A stretch of DNA of 10,711 bases from an uncultured Lachnospiraceae bacterium. GTDB taxonomy: Bacteria > Bacillota_A > Clostridia > Lachnospirales > Lachnospiraceae. Each line of letters starts with the position of its first letter. Within the stretch, counting starts at the first letter, position 1. The stretch lies in assembly GCA_947177885.1 (NCBI GenBank), contig CAMWWF010000071.1:1-10711 (forward strand), given 5' to 3'. Shown piece by piece: positions 1 to 6,022 of this stretch. A program made the translations under genes and the position numbers. Below the pieces are notes generated by a model. The model saw nothing but the letters and a program-made list of their open reading frames with translations. It searched no databases and had not been told where the DNA came from.

Positions 1-437
1 CTCTTCAGCTGTCTTTTATCCGACTGATCTCTATCCGGCAGATCCGCCCAAAGATCCGGCTGACTCTCAAATGCCTCCGCCACTTTCCGATAATCGGAAT
101 CCCCTGCTCCGTCAATCCACTGGTTTGTCATCAGAAAATACTCTAAGGATTTCGTAAGTCCGACCTCTTCCAGCTTATACACAATGACTGGGATCCGACT
201 GCTTCCCGCCCTCTCCACTTCCCTCAGTACATGGGGGGACTGATTGGCCCGCTCCGATAACAGCAGCAGCAAAGCATCCGCATCAAGGATGCCGTTTATG
301 ATCTCCTCCGCGTATTCCCTGCCGGGACGGATATCACGGGGAGCAATAAAACAGGAATGCCCCTCTCCTTCCAGTACGGAGCAAATACCGACAGCTGTCT
401 CCGCATCATGAGAGGAATGTGAAATAAAAATACGCAT
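1..437 (-). CDS. TIR-domain protein, N-terminal part (runs off the left edge)
   Basis: An open frame starts at the ATG at 437 and stays open for 145 codons to the window edge, so the C-terminal part is missing. The first ~130 residues read as a TIR domain of the bacterial TIR_2 type: box 1 RIFISHSSHD (residues 2-11), BB-loop-like IAPRDIRPGREYAEEI (31-46), hydrophobic strand LLLLLS (56-61), then SPHVLREVE (67-75) and NQWID (105-109). In bacterial TIR enzymes a Glu in the helix after the Ser-rich strand is the NADase residue; E73 in S-x-x-V-x-x-E is the best candidate here. Known relatives are NAD-cleaving defence or signalling proteins in which TIR is joined to a sensor, membrane or repeat domain, but that partner lies outside the window, so the role is open. 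The start has only a weak Shine-Dalgarno (AAAGGG, 7 nt before ATG). It is transcribed away from the small gene at 905. Confidence 0.85.
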   Translation of the reverse strand, partial: MRIFISHSSHDAETAVGICSVLEGEGHSCFIAPRDIRPGREYAEEIINGILDADALLLLLSERANQSPHVLREVERAGSSRIPVIVYKLEEVGLTKSLEYFLMTNQWIDGAGDSDYRKVAEAFESQPDLWADLPDRDQSDKRQLK

Positions 438-583
438 TATTTTTCCCTTTTCGACTGTCTGATTACAGCGGCATTCCTCTTCTGCATTCACAAATACATA
501 TCACATGCCTGTTCATCCCTGCCGCCTGTACAGCTTTTACAGTTGACATCCTTCACCACAGCTCTTTTGGAATCCACTGATTC

Positions 584-637
584 GTCTGAACTATTACAAC
601 TATTTTGCTGCATATATATTTATTGTAACTGTTCAGA
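584..637. repeat. Inverted repeat, 13 of 15 pairs, 24-nt loop
   Basis: The left arm TCTGAACTATTACAA (584-598) pairs with the right arm TTGTAACTGTTCAGA (623-637), with only two central mismatches. The right arm is also the left arm of a second, larger inverted repeat (626-640 with 753-767), so the same motif occurs three times in 180 bp in alternating orientation. No T-run follows on either strand, so it does not look like a simple terminator. It could be a regulatory site, a mobile-repeat end or a structured RNA; I cannot tell which. Confidence 0.65.
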
Positions 638-657
638 ACCATGCAAATTCAGCTGAA

Positions 658-688
658 ATGTGTAATGAATGCTTGCATTCCATCACAT
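658..688. repeat. Short bulged hairpin
   Basis: The arms AATGC and GCATT flank a TT loop and extend outward through ATG/CAT and ATGTG/CACAT with small bulges. It lies inside the larger inverted repeat. No T-run follows, so it is more likely part of a structured element or a protein-binding dyad than a terminator. Confidence 0.45.
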
Positions 689-721
689 ATTTTCAGATAG
701 ATCTATCCGGCGAGAGCCAAA

Positions 722-764
722 CACCGGGGAAATATGCAGTGTTTTCGAGGTTGGTTCCGAACAG
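722..764. repeat. Dispersed intergenic motif, copy 1 of 2
   Basis: The run CACCGG(GG)AAATATGCA, then TGTT, then GGTTCCGAACAG is matched by 6039-6078 (CACCGG-AAATATGCA, TGTT, GGTCCCGAACAG) with a 2-nt and a 1-nt indel and a variable middle. Two unrelated intergenic gaps 5.3 kb apart sharing this much order indicates a repeat family. Confidence 0.6.
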
Positions 765-904
765 TTATTTTTATTTTAACAAAATAAACTATACATAACA
801 AGCATCAGGTGTTAAAATTATGAAAAAGATAATAACAGTTCCCGGGATTTATCAGGGGCATGACTGAACCGCTCAAGTGGCGGAAACAGAAAGGATCAAA
901 TAAT

Positions 905-1189
905 ATGACTGAAGAAAACAAGAAACTTTTAGCCAGGATCAATTCCTATGCGGAAAGCGCTCTGGGCGAAATCGATCCCCAGAAGGTTCCCGTCTCCCAA
1001 CAGTTAGAGAAGCTGAAACCCATTATGGAAGAGATCGCCAGGGAAAAGGACATGAGCATGGAAGATCTGTTCATCCTGTACATGGATCTGCAGAGCGAAG
1101 CCACCTGCTCCGCCCAGAAGAAACTGGAGGACAGTCTGGTAGATCTGAATGACGGAAACGACGGTGGTATGCCGCTGCTGTTCCGCTAG
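905..1189 (+). CDS. Small hypothetical protein, 94 aa
   Basis: I choose the ATG at 905 because AAAGGA ends 9 nt before it; the upstream in-frame ATG at 860 would add 15 residues (MTEPLKWRKQKGSNN) of unlikely composition. The product is soluble, acidic and mostly helical by composition, with no signal peptide or membrane segment. It begins MTEENKKLLARINSYAESAL, has a central EKLKPIMEEIAREKDMSMEDLF and ends in a Gly/Asp-rich tail GNDGGMPLLFR. There is one Cys. I do not recognise a named domain; it resembles small hypothetical proteins of Lachnospiraceae. It is divergent from the TIR gene and convergent with the GyrI-like gene. The last two bases of its TAG stop are the first two of the 162-bp palindrome. 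Real gene likely, function unknown. Confidence 0.65.
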   Translation: MTEENKKLLARINSYAESALGEIDPQKVPVSQQLEKLKPIMEEIAREKDMSMEDLFILYMDLQSEATCSAQKKLEDSLVDLNDGNDGGMPLLFR

Positions 1190-1349
1190 AGCGTGTTTGA
1201 AAAATGCTTTCTCCGGGGTGTGCGTCACACTTTGCGGGATGCAAGACCCAATTGGGGAGGCGTAGTGGGACTGCGGTGACCAAATTGGGGCGCAGCAGGC
1301 CGCGAAGTGGGGCGTGCAGACCGGGGGAATGATTTTTCAAGCACGCTCT
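1188..1349. repeat. 162-bp imperfect palindromic element with 18-bp inverted ends
   Basis: The ends AGAGCGTGTTTGAAAAAT (1188-1205) and the reverse complement of 1332-1349 (AGAGCGTGCTTGAAAAAT) match at 17 of 18. The interior arms keep pairing in register, with many G.U pairs, through CCGG, CACTTTGCGG and TGC to CCCAATT (1247-1253) against AATTGGG (1283-1289). An apical hairpin CGTAGT-GGG-ACTGCG caps it (1261-1275). No plausible protein is encoded. It lies between two convergent genes and forms the end of the small gene's stop codon. It may be a MITE-like or REP-like repeat or a structured RNA. From memory, similar blocks are frequent in Lachnospiraceae genomes, but I cannot check that here. 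Confidence 0.75.
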
Positions 1350-1449
1350 GGCACATCCAGTCAAAAACCGTACTTGTGAACCGCCTGTTTCGCATCATTG
1401 CATCGTTAAAATTTCTAGGCGATGCATTGCCACGCACTCCAAAAAAGTG
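1350..1449. other. Non-coding spacer with a 7-bp perfect hairpin
   Basis: Between the palindrome and the stop of the GyrI-like gene there is no credible gene. TGCATCG (1399-1405) pairs perfectly with CGATGCA (1420-1426) around a 14-nt AT-rich loop. No T-run follows the stem on the minus strand within a few bases, so it is not a textbook terminator for the GyrI-like gene. It may be an extension of the neighbouring repeat. Confidence 0.5.
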
Positions 1450-1914
1450 TCAAAGCTTTCTGACCGGGAAAAACATATATTGTTTTCCTGTCCGGGGACA
1501 GGTAAAATCATGTACCGCCCCCGCCAGCGTAATACTGTTCGTTTTCAAATATTCCAGCATTTCAGGGAATGTATTGCCGTCGCCACATTCCACATAGAGA
1601 TATTCGTAACCGGGGATGATCCATTTCGTCCATCCTTCCGGTGGTTCCGCATCATCAATGCATTCCACTCCGGCAAGATAAAGCCCTTTGCTGAAATCAT
1701 CCTCCCAGGGTTTAAAAGAACGGGAAAGATCGGACATAGCTCCCCAGATTCCGCAGATGTTACCGTTTTCATCCTTTTTCGCCACATGCTGAACCTCCCC
1801 GAAATGAGAATTTGCGTCATCCCACAATTTCCGAATACCCCCCTCACCGTCTGATGTGGAGCCTTCTTTGCCGATCACTGTGAAAGACTCTTTCCTACAC
1901 GTATTGATATTCAC
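1450..1914 (-). CDS. GyrI-like / AraC-type effector-binding domain protein
   Basis: A stand-alone small-molecule-binding domain of the GyrI-like (AraC effector-binding) family, about 154 aa. The body reads KESFTVIGKEGST, then KLWDDANSHFGEV, IWGAMSDLSRSF, GLYLAGVE, the conserved EPPEGWTKWIIPGYEYLYVE and the C-terminal AVHDFTCPRTGKQYMFFPVRKL. The tryptophan-rich middle and the closing FFPVR are typical of this family. There is no HTH, so it is not a full AraC regulator; such single-domain proteins may bind or sequester ligands or act on partner regulators. I prefer the GTG at 1914 because AGGGGG ends 6 nt upstream; the in-frame ATG at 1932 lies inside an ABC-exporter scrap and lacks a Shine-Dalgarno. 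It is downstream of serA in the same direction, 160 nt away, and convergent with the small gene at 905. Confidence 0.8.
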   Translation of the reverse strand: MNINTCRKESFTVIGKEGSTSDGEGGIRKLWDDANSHFGEVQHVAKKDENGNICGIWGAMSDLSRSFKPWEDDFSKGLYLAGVECIDDAEPPEGWTKWIIPGYEYLYVECGDGNTFPEMLEYLKTNSITLAGAVHDFTCPRTGKQYMFFPVRKL

Positions 1915-1920
1915 GCTGCA

Positions 1921-1926
1921 CCCCCT
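1921..1926 (-). promoter_or_regulatory. Shine-Dalgarno deciding the GTG start of the GyrI-like gene
   Basis: AGGGGG on the minus strand lies 6 nt before GTG (1914-1912). The competing ATG at 1932-1930 has no purine-rich site at a workable distance, which favours the shorter protein. Confidence 0.55.
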
Positions 1927-2022
1927 CACCATGAGTTCCCGGTGTATGCCCTGATCCGCGATCTGTCCACCCCGGATCAGCAGGATCAGGACACATTCCC
2001 TTATGGCGGACAGGCTTTCCGT
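1921..2022 (-). pseudogene. Remnant of an ABC exporter ATPase C-terminus
   Basis: In the same frame as the GyrI-like gene and just before it, the minus strand reads TESLSAIREC followed by VLILLIRGGQIADQGIHREL and MVRG. This matches the end of exporter-type ABC ATPases, where the H-loop (xHRLSTIR) leads into a strand of the form (A)D-x-I-x-V-L-x-G-G-x-I-x-E-Q-G-T-H-x-E-L-M. The H-loop His is not kept (E/S in its place). A TAA lies in frame about 15 nt further upstream (around 2035-2037), and no Walker A, signature or Walker B motif precedes it. About 34 codons survive. It looks like the tail of a deleted transporter gene left between serA and the GyrI-like gene. Chance similarity is possible because the match is short, but the order of motif residues is good. 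Confidence 0.5.
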
Positions 2023-2074
2023 CTCCCCACATCCTCTGCCATTTTATCGTCTGTGCTGGCAGAAAAGCTGTCTG

Positions 2075-3238
2075 CTATTTCACGATCCTTGCCCGGAACA
2101 CACCGTCTATTCTTTCCAGCCCCTCAATGATATCGGCGGTGGGAGCCGTCTCCACATCCAGCATGGTGTAAGCCACCTCTCCCCTGGACTTGTTCATCAT
2201 ATCGCTGATATTGATACTCTTCTCACCGAATACCGCGGCAAATTTCGTGATCATGTTGGCAATGTTCTTATGGAAGATCGCCACACGTCCCGCCTTGGTG
2301 CAGACACCCATGTCACACGCGGGATAATTCACACTGTTCCGGATATTGCCGTTCTCCAGATAGTCCATCATCTCTTCCACAGCCATTTTCGCACAGTTAT
2401 CCTCTGCCTCCTCAGTGCTTGCTCCAAGGTGAGGGATCACGATACAGCCGGGCTGTCCCGCTGTGACGGGATTGGGAAAATCAGACACATAGCTTCTCAC
2501 CTTTCCGCTCTTTATCCCCTCAAGCACCGCCTTCTCGTCAACGAGCAGATCCCTTGCGAAGTTAAGGATCACAACGCCGTCCTTCATTTTGGAAACAGCC
2601 TCCGCGTCAATGGAATTTTTAGTGGAATCCAGCAAAGGCACATGGATGGTGATAAAATCACACTGGGCATAGATATCTTCCACATTGATCACATGCTTTA
2701 CCTGACTGCTCAGACTCCATGCTGCAGTGACGGACAGATAAGGATCATAGCCGTACACTTCCATACCAAGGCTGATGGCCGCGTTGGCAACCTTGGCACC
2801 GATCGCGCCCAGACCGATGACACCGAGCTTCTTGCCCTCGATCTCCGTTCCCGCGAACTTCTTCTTCTCCTTCTCGGCAGCCTTCGCAATATTCTCGTCG
2901 GCCGCAGAGCCCTTAACCCATTCAATACCGCCTATGACATCGCGGGAAGCAAGCAGCATACCCGCAATAACAAGCTCCTTTACACCGTTTGCGTTGGCAC
3001 CGGGAGTATTAAATACCACAATACCCTTCTCCGCACACTTATCCAGAGGAATATTGTTGGTACCCGCACCGGCTCTCGCCACTGCCAGAAGACTGTCGGG
3101 CAGCTCCATATCATGCATGGCGGCGCTTCTCACCAGGATGCCTTCCGCCTCTGCTACATTCTCTGTAAGACAATAGCCCTCTGTCAGGCTGTCCAGACCG
3201 AATCTGGAAATTGGATTCAGACAATTTATTTTATACAT
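2075..3238 (-). CDS. serA: D-3-phosphoglycerate dehydrogenase with C-terminal ACT domain
   Basis: SerA oxidises 3-phosphoglycerate to 3-phosphohydroxypyruvate with NAD+, the first committed step of serine synthesis. The 387-aa protein has the split catalytic domain of 2-hydroxyacid dehydrogenases: RAGAGTNNIPLD (55-66), the Rossmann GLGAIG (142-147) with the ribose-binding Asp of YGYDP (D165), the catalytic Arg in NFARD (R229) and His in PHLGAST (H270). An ACT domain (about 318-387) would be the serine-sensing module. Where E. coli SerA has its catalytic Glu (FPTEP), this protein has FPNP (254-257), so the usual Arg/Glu/His triad is altered, as I recall for this clostridial short form. The start is supported by AAGGAG 6 nt upstream. 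It follows serC by 159 nt with no terminator between them, so co-transcription is likely. Confidence 0.95.
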   Translation of the reverse strand: MYKINCLNPISRFGLDSLTEGYCLTENVAEAEGILVRSAAMHDMELPDSLLAVARAGAGTNNIPLDKCAEKGIVVFNTPGANANGVKELVIAGMLLASRDVIGGIEWVKGSAADENIAKAAEKEKKKFAGTEIEGKKLGVIGLGAIGAKVANAAISLGMEVYGYDPYLSVTAAWSLSSQVKHVINVEDIYAQCDFITIHVPLLDSTKNSIDAEAVSKMKDGVVILNFARDLLVDEKAVLEGIKSGKVRSYVSDFPNPVTAGQPGCIVIPHLGASTEEAEDNCAKMAVEEMMDYLENGNIRNSVNYPACDMGVCTKAGRVAIFHKNIANMITKFAAVFGEKSINISDMMNKSRGEVAYTMLDVETAPTADIIEGLERIDGVFRARIVK

Positions 3239-3397
3239 ATTTTTCTCCTTCTGTTGACTCCCGGCACACCGGATATCCGTCAGCCGGCCCGTTATGCCGG
3301 CCCGAATCTCCGGTAGCCCCCGTCAGATCATTCTGTTCCCGCTCCTGGATCCGGTTCTCCGTATCAGGAACCTCCATCGGAAAACCGTTGTGTCGGA
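3239..3397 (-). other. serC-serA spacer with two 9-bp GC-rich direct repeats
   Basis: GCCGGCCCG occurs twice (3283-3291 and 3296-3304), separated by TTAT; each copy contains the palindrome GCCGGC, so alternative hairpins are possible in the serA 5' region. No T-run follows and I see no promoter. A weak terminator or translation control is possible, but the likeliest reading is a transcribed spacer. Confidence 0.4.
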
Positions 3398-4489
3398 TCA
3401 TTCCTGTTTCAGATTCTTCGCCTCAAACTTTTTCATGAACTCAACCAGCTTCTCCACGCCTTCCATAGGCATGGCATTGTAGATGCTGGCACGCATGCCG
3501 CCCACGCTTCTGTGGCCTTTCAGGTTCTCGAAGCCGGCCTCCTTTGCTTCCTTTACAAATTTGGCATCCAGATCCGCATCCCCGGTCACAAAGGGAACAT
3601 TCATCAGGGAGCGGTCCTCCCTGCGGACAGTGCCCTTGAACAGCCTGCTCCCGTCCAGAAAGTCATAGAGGATCTTCGCCTTCTTCTCATTGTACTCCTT
3701 CATGGCCTCCAGACCGCCTTTTGCCTTCAGCCACTTGAATACCTTGCCGCAGATATAAATGCCGTATGCGGGAGGTGTGTTGTACAGAGAGTCGTTGTCC
3801 GCATGAATCTTATATCTCAGCATGGTAGGTGTGCCGGGAAGTACATCCTCTGTGATCAGATCCTCACGGATGATCACAATAACCACGCCTGCCGGTCCGA
3901 TATTCTTCTGCACGCCGCCGTAGATCACACCATATTTGGTCACATCCACAGGCTCGGACAGGAAGCAGCTGGATACGTCGGCCACCAGTGTCTTACCCTT
4001 TGTGTCAGGCAGAGTCTTAAATTTCGTACCGTAAATGGTATTGTTTTCACAGATGTATACATAATCCGCATCTTCGCTGATGGGAAGGTCGGAACAATCC
4101 GGGATATAAGAAAAGGTCTCATCCTCGGAAGACGCGATTTTATTCGCCTTACCGTAAAGGCAGGCCTCCTGATAAGCCTTCTTAGCCCACTGGCCGGTGA
4201 CAATATAGTCTGCCACCTTATTCTTCATCAGGTTCATGGGAATCATGGCAAACTGCTGGCTGGCGCCGCCCTGCAGGAACAGCACCTTATAATTATCGGG
4301 AATATTCATCAATTCCCTCAGATCGGCCTCCGCTTCCTTGATGATGGTATCATACGCTTTGGAACGATGGCTCATCTCCATAACGGACATACCGGTTCCC
4401 CTGTAATCCAACATTTCCTCTGCCGCCTCCTTCAGCACTTCTTCGGGAAGCACTGCGGGGCCTGCGGAAAAATTATACACTCTGGACAT
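3398..4489 (-). CDS. serC: Phosphoserine aminotransferase
   Basis: SerC is a PLP enzyme that converts 3-phosphohydroxypyruvate and glutamate to O-phosphoserine and 2-oxoglutarate, the step after SerA. The protein opens with the family signature SRVYNFSAGPAVLPEEVL, followed by MEMSHRSKAYD, LQGGASQQFAMIPMNL and ADVSSCFLSEPVDV; the PLP lysine is in GGVQKNIGPAG (K195 of the 363-aa form). The end carries GHRSVGGMRASIYNAMP. The length is normal for the family. I start at the ATG at 4489 rather than the in-frame ATG at 4522, because GAGGAGG lies 8 nt upstream and the family N-terminus begins exactly there. It is the first gene of the serC-serA unit, about 50 nt below a good promoter. Confidence 0.96.
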   Translation of the reverse strand: MSRVYNFSAGPAVLPEEVLKEAAEEMLDYRGTGMSVMEMSHRSKAYDTIIKEAEADLRELMNIPDNYKVLFLQGGASQQFAMIPMNLMKNKVADYIVTGQWAKKAYQEACLYGKANKIASSEDETFSYIPDCSDLPISEDADYVYICENNTIYGTKFKTLPDTKGKTLVADVSSCFLSEPVDVTKYGVIYGGVQKNIGPAGVVIVIIREDLITEDVLPGTPTMLRYKIHADNDSLYNTPPAYGIYICGKVFKWLKAKGGLEAMKEYNEKKAKILYDFLDGSRLFKGTVRREDRSLMNVPFVTGDADLDAKFVKEAKEAGFENLKGHRSVGGMRASIYNAMPMEGVEKLVEFMKKFEAKNLKQE

Positions 4490-4497
4490 TTCATAAT

Positions 4498-4504
4498 CCT
4501 CCTC
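4498..4504 (-). promoter_or_regulatory. Strong Shine-Dalgarno of serC
   Basis: GAGGAGG on the minus strand, 8 nt before the ATG at 4489. It lies inside the longer reading frame that begins at 4522 and so excludes that earlier ATG as the main start. Confidence 0.8.
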
Positions 4505-4548
4505 AACTTTAAGTATACACATTTAAACCTTTTTCAGAACATAGGTAT

Positions 4549-4577
4549 AGAATAATCTCTTCATTTACTTTAGTCAA
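4549..4577 (-). promoter_or_regulatory. Sigma-A-type promoter for serC-serA
   Basis: On the minus strand TTGACT (4577-4572) is followed after 17 nt by TATTCT (4554-4549), five and four matches to the -35 and -10 consensus at ideal spacing. It lies in the 117-nt gap between the L,D-transpeptidase stop and the serC start and predicts a leader of about 50 nt. This makes serC-serA a separate transcription unit from the upstream genes. Confidence 0.65.
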
Positions 4578-4606
4578 CTACATTGTTAAATTTTTTTTGG
4601 AAACTG

Positions 4607-6007
4607 TTAATAAAACATGATCACCGGCGTACCGATCTCCACCGCATCATACAATTGTGCCATGATTTCCGTGGGCGTATTGATACAACCGTGGGAACCA
4701 TTGGTCTTATAGATCTCACCGCCGAACTCCGAACGCCAGCTGGCGTCGTGGATCCCGATAGCGCCCTTTACAGGCACCCAGTATTTGACCGGGGAGGCAT
4801 ATCCCTGTCCCCGCAGCACTCTGTTCCGCTGCTTATTGTAGACATAATTCACTCCCTGAGGCGTTCCCATTCTCCTGCCGGTGTTTCCCGTTACAATATC
4901 TGTTTCAATGATGAGTTCACCCTCTTCATAGTAGTACATTTTCTGTTCGGTCATATCCACTTCGATATAGGTATCCCCTATATCATTCTTTCCCCGGACC
5001 AGTCCCTGCTGCAAATATGCCGGAATGTGTACCTCGTCCCGGTTCTCCTCCAAAGCTGCCAGCAGATAATCAAACTCCGTCTCCTGATCGATGGTGGTCC
5101 CGTAGGTGCCGTTACCGGGCACCTGCACAACATCCCCTCTGGTACTCTGAAAGCTGATCTCTTTTCCGTAGGTGTCATACTCTTCCGCCAGCCCGCCGAT
5201 AAAAGCTTTGATACATTCCGGATCCACCACAGGCTCACCTTCTTCGTCCAGGAGAGGCAGGCCGGACTGATCCACCGTCAAAAAGCCCGCCGAAATACCT
5301 CCCCGCAAAGGTATCATCCGGTCTCCCATATCATAGACGATACCGCACTGCTGAAAGGCATCCACCTTTTCCCAGAGAGAAAGCAGTGTCCTCTGCCATG
5401 CCGTGGGGGGCAGATCATAGACACATCCGGACTGTTCCATATCCACCTCGTAACTGCCGTCAGCCACGCATTCCATCACACACCGGAAAAAAAGCTCCGT
5501 GTCCAGTCTGTGTTCCAATCCGTTATCCAGCACCCAGCCTTCCGCCTCGGACAGATGGATCCTGACATCCGTCTCGCTGTCCGCTTCCCGCCGTACAGGA
5601 TCCAGTTCATCAAGCAGCTGCCGCAGCTTATCCTCGTCGATCAACGGTTTCGGCAACAGTGTATGATCTTTTTGCAGCATTAGATTTTCCAGCCATGACA
5701 GGGGATTTTGCTGGTGGATAAAGCGTTCCAGAGACTCTGTATAATCTGCCGTGTAATCGGTCCCGGCAAGATCGATGTGATAGTCATTCCCCTCTTCGTC
5801 CCAAATATGAATCACAGGAGCCTCCGCCCCGGCAGAAAGCTCCTGATTTACCTCTTCCACAGACTTCCCCGTACAGTAGACACCGTTGATCCATGTATTT
5901 ACCGGGAAATTATTCTGATAATAAAATGTCAGCAGGAGAAAGGCTGCCACCGTAAGAAAAAATCCAAACAAGAAAAATTTGACCAGAAATCGACGCAATT
6001 TTTTCAT
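4607..6007 (-). CDS. Membrane-anchored L,D-transpeptidase (YkuD family)
   Basis: An envelope enzyme that would form L,D (3-3) peptidoglycan cross-links or attach ligands to the stem peptide. From the ATG at 6007: a short basic N-terminus (MKKLRRF), one membrane segment (about residues 8-28), then a long extracellular part with peptidoglycan-binding-4-like sequence (TGKSVEEVNQEL near 45-57, and a second region around 90-330). The YkuD catalytic domain fills the last ~130 residues: YIEVDMTEQKMYYYEEGELI, IGIHDASW with the conserved His (H420) and SHGCIN with the nucleophile Cys (C441), fitting the pattern H-x(14-17)-[ST]HGC-h-N. Total 466 aa. The alternative ATG at 6019 has a Shine-Dalgarno that is too close; the one at 6007 has GAGGGG a few bases upstream. 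It follows ilvB in the same direction after a 124-nt gap with a hairpin, and has no functional link to it. Confidence 0.9.
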   Translation of the reverse strand: MKKLRRFLVKFFLFGFFLTVAAFLLLTFYYQNNFPVNTWINGVYCTGKSVEEVNQELSAGAEAPVIHIWDEEGNDYHIDLAGTDYTADYTESLERFIHQQNPLSWLENLMLQKDHTLLPKPLIDEDKLRQLLDELDPVRREADSETDVRIHLSEAEGWVLDNGLEHRLDTELFFRCVMECVADGSYEVDMEQSGCVYDLPPTAWQRTLLSLWEKVDAFQQCGIVYDMGDRMIPLRGGISAGFLTVDQSGLPLLDEEGEPVVDPECIKAFIGGLAEEYDTYGKEISFQSTRGDVVQVPGNGTYGTTIDQETEFDYLLAALEENRDEVHIPAYLQQGLVRGKNDIGDTYIEVDMTEQKMYYYEEGELIIETDIVTGNTGRRMGTPQGVNYVYNKQRNRVLRGQGYASPVKYWVPVKGAIGIHDASWRSEFGGEIYKTNGSHGCINTPTEIMAQLYDAVEIGTPVIMFY

Positions 6008-6022
6008 GTTTCCCCTCATTTC

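Larger units (their letters stand above)
626..767. repeat. Inverted-repeat-bounded segment, 15-bp ends (14 of 15)
   Basis: TAACTGTTCAGAACC at 626-640 is the reverse complement of GGTTCCGAACAGTTA at 753-767 except for one base. The 142-bp unit encloses an internal hairpin (658-688, arms ending AATGC-TT-GCATT, with two small bulges) and the motif shared with the gap at 6.05 kb. The layout is that of a small non-coding element with terminal inverted repeats. I see no target-site duplication next to it. Confidence 0.55.
438..904. other. Divergent intergenic region rich in inverted repeats
   Basis: This 467-bp gap separates the minus-strand TIR gene from the plus-strand small gene, so it should carry both promoters. 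It is AT-rich between about 600 and 830 and holds several inverted repeats, listed separately. A possible plus-strand -10 (TATACA at 790-795) has no good -35 in front of it, so I do not call a promoter. A 28-codon minus-strand frame (549 to 463) and a 15-codon plus-strand frame (820 to 867) are present, but neither is convincing as a gene. Confidence 0.7.

Noticed and set aside
463..549. A 28-codon minus-strand frame MSTVKAVQAAGMNRHVICIC... upstream of the TIR gene, with several Cys
   Set aside because: AAGG abuts the ATG with no spacing, and the peptide has no recognisable precursor features beyond a Cys cluster; kept as a note only.
1071..1437. Minus- and plus-strand frames across the palindrome and spacer
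   Set aside because: They lie inside the palindromic repeat, lack Shine-Dalgarno sites and have compositions typical of antisense or repeat DNA.
1950..1990. CCTGATCC / GGATCAGG inverted repeats between serA and the GyrI-like gene as a terminator
   Set aside because: No T-run follows on either strand, and the repeats lie in the ABC-like remnant.
2003..3316. 437-codon plus-strand frame opposite serA
   Set aside because: His/Leu-rich mirror frame of a strongly coding minus-strand gene; the same applies to the long plus frames opposite serC, the L,D-transpeptidase, ilvB, ilvD and leuB.
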